Below, piece after piece: positions 48,840 to 57,613 of a DNA stretch of 64,000 nt. The DNA comes from Isoetes taiwanensis (Eukaryota; Streptophyta; Lycopodiopsida; Isoetales; Isoetaceae), in assembly GCA_021234155.1 (NCBI GenBank), contig JAJEKV010000049.1, positions 10,392,292 through 10,456,291 of the forward strand, read 5' to 3'. Below the pieces are notes generated by a model that worked only from the letters and a program-made list of their open reading frames with translations, was not told the origin of the DNA and searched no databases. Position 1 is the first letter of the stretch. Every line of letters starts with the position of its first letter. Made by a program: the position numbers and the translations under genes.

Positions 48840-49535
48840 TTATAATAGTGCTAGATAGTAGAACAAATAATAGTACTGCTAAATGATGCTAAATAGCAAA
48901 CCAAATTAGTAGATCTAATACTAATAAAATTAATAATGCACCTAACTATAGTTTTAATAATGGTATCAAACACTAGACCTATAATAGTATTATAGTCCTG
49001 ATAGTTTTTGAATGCTTGAGGTTCAACCGCGATCAATTGCATTTTTCGTCTCCATGGCATTCAATTCTACACGACAATTGTCTTAAAAAGTGGAAGCTGA
49101 TACGATTCAAAGCATAGTCATACTACCAATAAAACAAAATTGTTAAACTCTTGCCGCTAGAAAAGCAATTGCCATGGAAGTGAAAGTTGGGATGAAGGTT
49201 GCAAAGTGGGCCTTTTTAACAAGGAGATTCATTCTCATTTCTCTAACTCTAGCCGCAATCACATCCATTTCTTGATTGCTTATGGCAGACGAATATGCTA
49301 TCCATGGCGTGGACGACATGTCAAAGACTCGGTCCCTAGTTTCCTTTGTGGATGTGCCCAAGAGAACCATGCCAAATGGGATGTGTTAGGCTTTATCATG
49401 GAAGTGCAAGTAAGTGAGAAAGTTTAGAAATGCGGGCTTTTCAACTGGCCATTCACCATCGTAACATCATAAAGAGTTTTAGATATTACACGCCTTTTAG
49501 CACGAGTTGCATCTAGAGAAGAATGAACTTGTACC
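48840..49535 (+). pseudogene. MTPSL terpene synthase relic, copy C (array unit 1)
   Basis: Plus-strand homology to the MTPSL coding sequence is clearest at 49198-49430. It has the same order of pieces as the gene: CTCATTTCTCTAACTCTAGC and CGCAATCACAT, GCAGACGAATATGC, TTTGTGGATGTGCCCAAGAG and GTGCAAGTAAGTGAG. Translation needs several frame changes. It lies 400 bp downstream of the minus-strand MTPSL gene and in opposite orientation, so a read-through transcript of that gene would contain both sense and antisense copies. Confidence 0.75.
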
Positions 49536-49829
49536 TGCTTGTAATAATAAAGATTAAATATAAAAAAACTGCTACCTCATGATCGTCTTAGATCTAATTG
49601 TGCATTTTAGAACTTCACTAGCTTCTACAAGTGAAGGGGTTAGCCCCACCCACAAGTAAACTAGTCTGAGCATTTTTACACACATTCGTCTCTAGTGCTA
49701 AGTTACTTCTCTGGATATTATTATATTCTTTGACAAGCACACACTATATAGATATAATATAGTTGATACATACGATACACACATGATATGATGGTTAGAA
49801 GAAACGATGGCGATGGCGATGGCGATGCA
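49536..49829 (-). other. 3' flank of MTPSL, unit 1
   Basis: Contains AT-rich DNA, a short GCGATG repeat at 49808-49826 and no gene. It is almost identical to 56137-56430 in unit 2. It should include the MTPSL 3' untranslated region. Confidence 0.5.
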
Positions 49830-50960
49830 CTATGGCGAGACAACATAGTGCTGATACCCTAGCGTGGAGCGTTCCATATTCATATCCCAAGAGGGTAGTA
49901 AGTCCACAACAATCTTACTCCCAAAGCTAGAAGCCTTGTGCGATATACATGAACTCTTGTAGCGTCTAGTGTGAAATGCCCAATGGAAGTGGCCAGAGAC
50001 GACGTACTTGCAACTCATCAAAAACCTTGCCAAGCCAATGTTGACATCTCCGTCTGAAGCCACCATAATAAGTTTATCCAATACATTGATAAACTCATAT
50101 TCTTCCTCCTCGATCATTTTGCAAACTTCCATTGTAGCCTCTCTCAAACCACAACCCTTCTCCAACATTATGATTGATGGAGCATTCATAACATCTCCCA
50201 TTTCTCTCTCCTTGCCAAAAGAAAAAAGGTCATTGGTAAAGGCCAAATGAAGGATAAGATGGTGAACGAGCTGTTGAAAAGGCTCACCTTCCCAAACATC
50301 CTCACTCACTTGCACGTCCATGGCAAACTCTAGAAGGGATAACACAAACCATCTGGCGACGGTTCTCTTGCGCACATCCACGAAGGAAGCTAGACGCAGA
50401 GACTTTGGCACGCCACGCAGGCTGCGGAGGGCATATTCGTCTGCCATAGCAATCAAAAATTCCTTGAGGGCAGAAATCATGTGATTGCGGCCAGAGTTAG
50501 AGGAATGAGAACAAATCCCTTTCCAAAAGTCGCGGAATACATGTAAACATTGAGCTTCTGGTCCTTCATAACCGACCTCATCAACATTAAAATCGCACTC
50601 CATAATTTGGAAATGCTCATTCATGAGTTTTTGATAGCGAGATGCATCATAAGAAGATTCTTCACAATCAGATATGGCATCGATTATAAACATCCACAAA
50701 ATCGACATTGCACAACTCTGCACCCTTTCTGCATCACCCTTGGGAAAGGAATAGCAAGCAAGAAGTGCAGTTTGACATGCAGAGAGACGCTTGATAGACA
50801 CACCATTATACACGCATGACCGCGATATATGTAATCCTCTATCTTCTTGTTGATATCATCATAGCAAGGATGACATGCCTTAGTTATTGCATGTTACCCA
50901 AGAATGGCTCCATTCTACAATCCATAATCTGCATTCATGTTGGAGATCTTAGACTGGCCA
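49830..50960 (-). pseudogene. Microbial-type terpene synthase-like (MTPSL) gene, unit 1; mostly intact, N-terminal frame disrupted
   Basis: MTPSLs are class I terpene synthases of non-seed plants that ionise prenyl diphosphates (often C15) with Mg2+ to make mono- or sesquiterpenes. A 327-codon frame (50813-49830) covers the catalytic alpha domain. The second metal motif is intact, NDLFSFGKE (residues 194-202 of this frame), followed by REMGDVMNAPSIIM. WAFHTRRY near residues 278-285 resembles the C-terminal RY motif. The first motif, normally DDxxD, is here DAISD (45-49), so one Asp is Ala. The frame has no ATG until residue 35 and begins at a GTG codon. The likely start lies upstream at 50960 (ATGGCC), but the leader KACHPCYDDINKKIEDYI is in a different frame, so at least one small indel separates them. 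Full length from 50960 would be about 376 residues, usual for the family. No intron is evident. It is either a recent pseudogene or affected by sequence errors. Confidence 0.8.
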
Positions 50961-51790
50961 TTGTAATGTAAAATACCAATCTGCTTCCCCGCACGACGAC
51001 TTATATAGTGAAATCCGACTACAAATCGGACATTTGCAAATCCGACTACATTGACCTATCGGAGAGAATACTAGGAGTGTACAAGTTTATGCTCGGAAGC
51101 AAGGCATCTTTAAACAATTTGTGGATGATAATAAGTACACGTTTACACTGGGAAGCAAGACGATGTCACACGTCTATGCATAAAAAAAAGAAGGAAAGAG
51201 AGATTATGAGGTTATAAATGCATACACAACTCTAAACGAATCATTTTTGAAATTTGGCAACGACAATCATGCCCAACTAAGGCATCTTAAAAATTTGTTG
51301 GATGGTAATGGTTCACCTACACATTTAAATGTGAAGCAAGACTTAAGTCCAAGCACCAATATTCACACTTGCACGTTTAAAATGTAAACAAGCAGCGATA
51401 TTAATAATAGAATATACGAAGAAGTAGCCTACTTTTTGCCGATGTGATACCTCCTAGTTGGCATGTTAGGGCCTACTTTTTGCCGATGTGATACCTCCTA
51501 GTTGCTCCGATATTCTCCGATATGATGCAACCATGATTTTGCTAGCATATGTAAAATGCACTGGCGTTTCTTAGGGGTCCAATGCAATACTTCTAGAATC
51601 ATCTTGCATCGAGTTTGAAAGTCCAACCACAGGCATCCTATCTAGTATAAGCATGTTGTAATAACCGTTAATCCATTTAGCTTCAACTTTTTTTCTTATT
51701 AAGATCAAAGTGTAGCAAACTTAAATGCTTTATGACCTACGCAGGGAGAAGAGTTTCGCAAAACAAGTATAATACCAAGACGAGAGGAGC
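50961..51790. other. Upstream region of MTPSL and spacer, unit 1
   Basis: Contains the presumed MTPSL promoter. In unit 2 the LINE is inserted between positions equivalent to 51005 and 51006. A roughly 60-bp unit with CTACTTTTTGCCGATGTGAT is doubled at 51429-51510. No gene is recognised. Confidence 0.5.
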
Positions 51791-51797
51791 TCTTTAT

Positions 51798-51928
51798 TGT
51801 TTGGTTTAGTGGCTAGTCCATTGGGTTAGCAATTAAGAGATCTTGTGTTCAAGTCTCTGGGGGTCCGTCATATGTCCTCATGGACGCTGCCAATGTGGCA
51901 TGACGTAAAAATACTATCTATCTATCTA
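51798..51928 (+). mobile_element. tRNA-derived SINE with TATC tail
   Basis: The 131-bp insertion is absent from unit 2 and is flanked by the 7-bp direct repeat TCTTTAT (51791-51797 and 51929-51935). It has an A-box-like TGGTTTAGTGG (51802-51812) and a B-box-like GTTCAAGTCTC (51847-51857) 34 bases apart, and it ends in a TATC microsatellite. These are the RNA polymerase III promoter elements and layout of tRNA-derived SINEs. Confidence 0.88.
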
Positions 51929-51972
51929 TCTTTATAGAGGGGAAAATTCATCTACCAATCAAAAAGATAGGG

Positions 51973-52632
51973 ATGAGATACTCTTCCATCATAGAGTACC
52001 TAGAGACTCATTTCCGGTTGCTTAGAGAAGACTTCATTGAGCCCCTCAGGAATGGCATAAAAAATTACAGAAGTGGAATTCAGAGTGCAGATGTTAAAGT
52101 TTACTTGGATGTTAAGCTTCAAGAAATGTTCTTTGCCAGCAGTGGGATTGAGTACAAAGTTTCCTTCAGGTTAGACAAGCATAAAGATATCTCATGGGAT
52201 TCTAGCAAAAGATTTTTGGTTCGTTGCTTTGTCTGTCCTATGATGGATTTCAAACACTTATTTGGGCGACAGTTGCAAGTCGTGATGTGAAGACCTTGTC
52301 AGAAAGTACAGTGATCATCCAGCTTGTTCCTGAAATGGATAATCGACAAGACCTTCAAGCATCTTATCTATCTTTTTAGCTTGAAGACTTATGTTTGCTC
52401 ATCTCTTGCATTTTTCAGAAACTTCAGGGACTCATTAATATGGGAGCTCTGCATGTCTAAAATCTATGTCTCTCAGCTGTTAGATGTGGAGCTAGAGAAG
52501 TTCAATGATTTCTTCAGGGAAAAAGAAGCGGAGTATGTGATTAGACTACAGGTAACAATCCTCACTCTTAAATTTGGATGCATATGCTTGAATGTACTCT
52601 ATTTTCTTCATCCTAATATAAGATGGCGCTGA
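51973..52632 (+). pseudogene. ZNFX1-like (NFX1-type zinc-finger helicase) fragment, unit 1
   Basis: The 105-codon frame beginning MRYSSIIEYLETHFRLLRED contains LRNGIKNY and VSFRLDKHKDISWDSSKRFL. This matches the segment just before the helicase core of NFX1-type zinc-finger-containing protein 1 (HFRLLREDFxxPLRxGI, then a beta-rich part with WExSKRF). The frame ends in TGA at 52288-52290. Reading one base later continues with ATVASRDVKTLSESTVIIQL, so a frameshift broke it. A second stretch at 52400-52551 ends with FNDFFREKEAEYVIRLQ and a GTAACA donor. The helicase motor and zinc fingers are absent. In other eukaryotes ZNFX1 proteins act in RNA surveillance and small-RNA inheritance; this fragment cannot. 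Confidence 0.65.
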
Positions 52633-53241
52633 TATGTTTGTCTTATCTTCAGGGATTTTATTTGGCTATTAACAGTTTCAAGTACATACTCAGGGTACTT
52701 TCAGACCATGGGGTTAAATTAAACTAAATTTTAAAGTAACCAATTGTTTGTTAATGATAAATTAAGGTTATTTTTGTCAAGCTTTCACACCACTTGTTAT
52801 GTCAATTACTAACATTACAAATTCTGTTAAAAAAACTTTCAGACATGGGATTTGTTATGTTATCCACTAACATAACAGAATTTGTTAAAAACATTTTTCG
52901 CACCAAAGTTTGTTATATTAGTTTTTAACATAACAAAATCTGTTAAAAAGCATTTCACATTGCAAAACAGACTAATTGTTATAACATCTAGTGCACAAAC
53001 TCATTTTTACAATCCCTGAAGCATGGCCAAAATGGATGTTTGTTCTTTGTTGGTATCTACTTGGTAAAAAAGATGTTCAGTATATATATGCATACATGTC
53101 AGAGAAGACTGCTAACATCAATTGTACCTCTTAGAGAAGCCAAAGCCACAAGCCAATGCCTCGTCCTTGGATGCCTGATCTGACTACTGCAAAGAAGATG
53201 GCAGGATACTTTGGACCTTTGGAAACTCAAAGAAGATGGAA
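52633..53241. other. Unit-1 spacer with TAACA/TGTTA repeats
   Basis: AACATAACA(G/A)AAT(T/C)TGTTAAA motifs recur four times at 52790-52950. The end, to 53241, is continuous with the array junction. No gene is recognised. Confidence 0.5.
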
Positions 53242-53649
53242 ACTTGTGTCTTTGATCGCCATCTTGGGTTAGAGATTTTACTTTAAGAGGTTATGCTGGC
53301 CCCATCTTTCCATCAATGGATACATAAATTAAAATTGAATGCAGGGTTTCAAATGTAACAATACGAAGGGGCAGAATATTGAGTCTGGGTTTTTAGATCA
53401 CCCTGCACCTCTACTAAATGGATTGCCATGGATGCTCACCCAAAAAAAATCCTTAACGCGGGAGACAATATCAATTTGTCAATGAGCTCTGTTGAAGGAA
53501 TTACTGATGCTTTATTGATGTCCTCTGCCAGCAAATCATAAAGGAATTTTATCTGCTAGGAAAAAACATGTGAGTTGAGGAAGTGCAGAAAAATGCCTCA
53601 TCCCACTCTATTTTAATTCTTCAGCACACCCTGTTGTTGTTGCTAGCGT

Positions 53650-53860
53650 GAAATAAAAGATGAGTTAGCAGAAAATGACATGCAGATATACAGTCCAGGG
53701 GGAACAAATCCACTTACCAAATGCCATATTGTCATCAAGCATCCATTTTCCTGCATAAAAGCTGAGTTAGCAGAAAATGACATGTAGATATACAGTGCAG
53801 AGGGAACAAATCCACTTACCAGATACCATATTGTCGTCAAGCATCCATTTTCTTGCAATA
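53650..53860 (-). repeat. Doubled 100-bp block with exon-like core, unit 2
   Basis: Two copies of the block seen at 47186 and 62573. On the minus strand the left copy reads TTTTATGCAG/GAAAATGGATGC and so on to CATTTG/GTAAGTGG, giving a 33-nt exon-like core with good splice signals; the right copy has TTGCAAG before AAAATGG. Confidence 0.5.
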
Positions 53861-54398
53861 AAATTCAATACAAAGTCAGTGGTATAGCTAGTTGGGAAAA
53901 TTATAACTACCATAAGGCATCTCAACTCTCATGGCTTAGCTCCGGGAAAAAGAGTAGTTAGAGCACATCAAGACCAAGTTTAGGCATCCAATGATACGAA
54001 AATGTGACCAAACACAGGATTTATATCTATAATGGCTGGTTATGATGTATCAAAGAAAAGACACAAAGTAACCATATGAAACATATATGCTGTGGAAACT
54101 TAAAACTTGTCAAAGATCCAATGTGCAACCAAATAAAATGTCCATACCATTGTAGAATGTCTGATGTAGGTCTTTCCCTTGAAGTTCTTCTTACTTTCAT
54201 CTTCAGATGTATATCAATCTATTTTCCCAAAATCCATGAGATGCGATCCATTTTATGGAGAGAAGACTTGAGTATGTATGGAATCTCCTCACAACACTTA
54301 ACTCTGCAAATATATGACTGCATATTGCTTGTAATTAGTTATAGCATCAAATGAGCTACTCGAACCTCTTGGCTTCAAAAATACTTGGAGAATGAATG

Positions 54399-54626
54399 CT
54401 AGATATGGTGTAAACCCTGCCCAAACAACTGAAAGGCAATTCCTAAAGCATATAAAGCCAATGTGACAATCAAACCATCAAATCGGGAAGGAAAAACCAA
54501 GGGAGAAACTCTGAGGCCAAGATCCTTGTCCAATAAGTGTTTGTATGCAATGGCACATGTCTTGAAAAAATTAGAGAAAACAACAATGAAAAACTTTTTC
54601 AAGTGAGAACACCTGCAAAAAAGCAA
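54399..54626 (-). CDS. Unassigned open frame, array unit 2
   Basis: Equivalent of the frame at 47742-48215. It keeps the core AIAYKHLLDKDLGLRVSPLV and FPSRFDGLIVTLALYALG, then ends at LFGQGLHHI because CTGCCCAAACAACT replaces the unit-1 sequence CTTAAAATAACG. No family is recognised. Confidence 0.3.
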   Translation of the reverse strand: MLFCRCSHLKKFFIVVFSNFFKTCAIAYKHLLDKDLGLRVSPLVFPSRFDGLIVTLALYALGIAFQLFGQGLHHI

Positions 54627-55289
54627 AGGATTAAAAACTGCATATGACCTAAAAAATTTAAATTGGGCGATTCGGAGAAAGCAAAATACATGTTTATATG
54701 GAGTTGGATGTCGAGATCATTCTCCAATCAAATATTCCTATGAAATAGCACATATGCAAGGAAACAATCAGAAGAAACAACAATGATAAACTCTTTAGAA
54801 TATAGAGGCAGTCATCCCACATCAGTCGTTATGCTTGAGCTTGTCTCCTAACGGCTTGCGCGCAGTCTCTCCCGACCTACGTCCATTGATGCGATCGCAA
54901 GCATGGTGCATACCCAATTGCCATGACCGTCCTCGCCATTTGTAGGAACTAACGTAACTAAGCCCTAATCCGACCTCCAAATGCCAAGAGACATTACCGA
55001 TCTGATCAATCGGATGCATACATGCACTGACTCGGCACAAAAACCTTCTTCCCAATTTTTGGAAAGGGGAAAAATAAACCAAGAAAAACTTCTTTCGATT
55101 TTTGGATAGCCGGAAATTTTTTACCGGCTGCCAAAACCCACAAAATCATAGGAAATCGAGTTAAAAAAAATTCCAAAAAAGTTTTTGATCAAACCGGAAA
55201 TTTCCAAATTAACAAGATTGATTGATTGATTGATTGATATAAGAGACTAAGCAATAATGTTAATAATTATATATTAAATAAATAGTACT
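54627..55289. other. Unit-2 spacer
   Basis: Collinear with 48220-48820 of unit 1, with a shorter TTGA microsatellite at about 55219-55238. No gene is recognised. Confidence 0.5.
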
Positions 55290-55294
55290 AGATG

Positions 55295-55416
55295 TGATAT
55301 GGTCTGTGGGGTATGGGATAAAGCCTGGAAAGGTTGGGGCCCATTGGATAACGATTTCCTTGAAGGATCCGCCCTTTTGGTGCGTTGGTTATCACTAGAG
55401 GTGCTAGTGCATAACA
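55295..55416 (-). mobile_element. 122-bp solo LTR of a very small LTR retrotransposon (SMART/TRIM-like)
   Basis: Absent from unit 1, where the site reads straight through. It is flanked by the 5-bp direct repeat AGATG (55290-55294 and 55417-55421). It begins TGATATGGTC and ends GCATAACA, i.e. TG...CA as LTRs do; the opposite strand begins TGTTATGCAC. A solo LTR of this length fits the SMART or TRIM groups. Orientation and family are inferred. Confidence 0.75.
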
Positions 55417-55429
55417 AGATGATAGACCT

Positions 55430-56130
55430 TATAATAGTGCTAGATAGTAGAACAAATAGATAGATAAATAATAGTACTGCTAAATGATGCTAAATAGCAA
55501 ACCAAATTAGTAGATCTAATACTAATAAAATTAATAATGCACCTAACTATAGTTTTAATAATGGTATCAAACACTAGACCTATAATAGTATTACAGTCCT
55601 GATAGTTTTTGAATGCTTGAGGTTCAACCACGATCAATTGCATTTTTCGTCTCCATGGCATTCAATTCTACACGACAATTGTCTTAAAAAGTGGAAGCTG
55701 ATACGATTCAAAGCATAGCCATACTACTAATAAAACAAAATTGTTAAACTCTTGCCGCTAGAAAGCCAATTGCCATGGAAGTGAAAGTTGGGATGAAGGT
55801 TGCAAAGTGGGCCTTTTTAACAAGGAGATTCATTCTCATTTCTCTAACTCTAGCCGCAATCACATCCATTTCTTGATTGCTTATGGCAGACGAATATGCT
55901 ATCCATGGCGTGGACGACATGTCAAAGACTCGGTCCCTAGTTTCCTTTGTGGATGTGCCCAAGAGAACCATGCCAAATGGGATGTGTTAGGCTTTATCAT
56001 GGAAGTGCAAGTAAGTGAGAAAGTTTAGAAATGCGGGCTTTTCAACTGGCCATTCACCATCGTAACATCATAAAGAGTTTTAGATATTACACGCCTTTTA
56101 GCACGAGTTGCATCTAGCGAAGAATGAACT
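55430..56130 (+). pseudogene. MTPSL terpene synthase relic, copy D (array unit 2)
   Basis: Nearly identical to copy C at 48840-49535, with the same frame disruptions, so both descend from one relic present before the duplication. The MTPSL-like part is at about 55800-56030. Confidence 0.75.
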
Positions 56131-56430
56131 TGTACCTGCTTGTAATAATAAAGATTAAATATAAAAAAACTGCTACCTCATGATCGTCTTAGATCTAATT
56201 GTGCATTTTAGAACTTCACTAGCTTCTACAAGTGAAGGGGTTAGCCCCACCCACAAGTAAACTAGTCTGAGCATTTTTACACACATTCGGCTCTAGTGCT
56301 AAGTTACTTCTCTGGATATTATTATATTCTTTGACAAGCACACACTATATAGATATAATATAGTTGATACATACGATACACACATGATATGATGGTTAGA
56401 AGAAACGATGGCGATGGCGATGGCGATGCA

Positions 56431-57564
56431 CTATGGCGAGACAACATAGTGCTGATACCCTAGCGTGGAGCGTTCCATATTCATATCCCAAGAGGGTAGT
56501 AAGTCCACAACAATCTTACTCCCAAAGCTAGAAGCCTTGTGCGATATACATGAACTCTTGTAGCGTCTAGTGTGAAATGCCCAATGGAAGTGGCCAGAGA
56601 CGACGTACTTGCAACTCATCAAAAACCTTGCCAAGCCAATGTTGACATCTCCGTCTGAAGCCACCATAATAAGTTTATCCAATACATTGATAAACTCATG
56701 TTCTTACTCCTCAATCATTTTGCAAACTTCCATTGTAGCCTCCCTCAAACCACAACCCTTCTTCAACATTATGATTGATGGAGCATTCATAACATCTCCC
56801 ATTTCTCTCTCCTTGCCAAAAGAAAAAAGGTCATTGGTAAAGGCCAAATGAAGGCTAAGATGGTGAACGAGCTGTTGAAAAGGCTCACCTTCCCAAACAT
56901 CCTCACTCACTTGCACGTCCATGGCAAACTCTAGAAGGGATAACACAAACCATCCGCTACGGTTCTCTTTTGGCGCACATCCACGAAGGAAGCTAGACGC
57001 AGAGACTTTGGCACGCCACGCAGTCGCGGAGGGCATATTAAATGCGCCATAGCAATCAAAAATTCCTTGAGGGCAGAAATCATGTGATTGCGGCCAGAGT
57101 TAGAGGAATGAGAACAAATCCCTTTCCAGAAGTCGCATTATACATGTAAACATGCTTCTGGTCCTTCATAACCGACCTCATCAACATTAAAATCGCACTC
57201 CATAATTTGGAAATGCTCATTCATGAGTTTTTGATAGCGAGATGCATCATAAGAAGATTCTTCACAATCAGATATGGCATCGATTATAAACATCCACAAA
57301 ATCGACATTGCACAACTCTGCACCCTTTTTGCATCACCCTTGGGAAAGGAATAGCAAGCGAAGTGCGGTTTGACATGCTGAGAGACGCTTTGATAGACAC
57401 ACCATTATACATGCATGAGAGTGCATATGTAATCCTCTATCTTCTTGTTGATATCATCATAGCAAGGATGACATGCCTTAGTCAAGCAGTTGTGCATGTT
57501 ACCGCAATGGCTCCATTCTACAATCCGCAATCGCATTCATGTTGGAGATCTTAGACTGGGCCAT
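56431..57564 (-). pseudogene. MTPSL terpene synthase pseudogene, unit 2
   Basis: Closely matches the unit-1 gene but is broken several times. A TAA (forward 56704-56706) replaces one Glu of the EEEEYEF stretch. Indels near 56960-57040 shift the frame (AWRAKVSASSFLRGCAPKEN replaces VPKSLRLASFVDVRK). Further indels lie near 57140 and 57355-57370. The NDLFSFGKE metal motif is still readable in the 56704-57036 frame. An ATG in good position lies at 57564 (MAQSKISNMNA), followed by a stop after about 21 codons. The downstream KACHPCYDDINKKIEDYI leader is also open. This copy cannot make an active enzyme. Confidence 0.85.
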
Positions 57565-57613
57565 TGTAATGTAAAACCAATCAATCTGCTTCCCCTTGCG
57601 ATGACTTATATAG

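Larger units (their letters stand above)
46764..53241. repeat. Tandem array unit 1 (full, 6.48 kb)
   Basis: The unit runs from ACTTGTGTCTTTGATCGCCA at 46764 to the next occurrence of the same start at 53242. Without the SINE and its target duplication (138 bp) it is about 6,340 bp. In order it contains an unassigned leader, a doubled 100-bp block, a minus-strand open frame, a GATT microsatellite, the MTPSL relic (plus), the MTPSL gene (minus) and the ZNFX1-like fragment (plus). Confidence 0.9.

Noticed and set aside
49830..50813. MTPSL frame as a complete gene starting at GTG
   Set aside because: Plant nuclear genes do not normally start at GTG. Clear family sequence continues upstream in another frame, so the frame is a broken 3' part of the gene.
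51798..51870. Possible tRNA gene
   Set aside because: A- and B-box-like motifs are present, but the acceptor stem does not pair and the segment is part of a 131-bp insertion with target duplication and microsatellite tail, i.e. a SINE.
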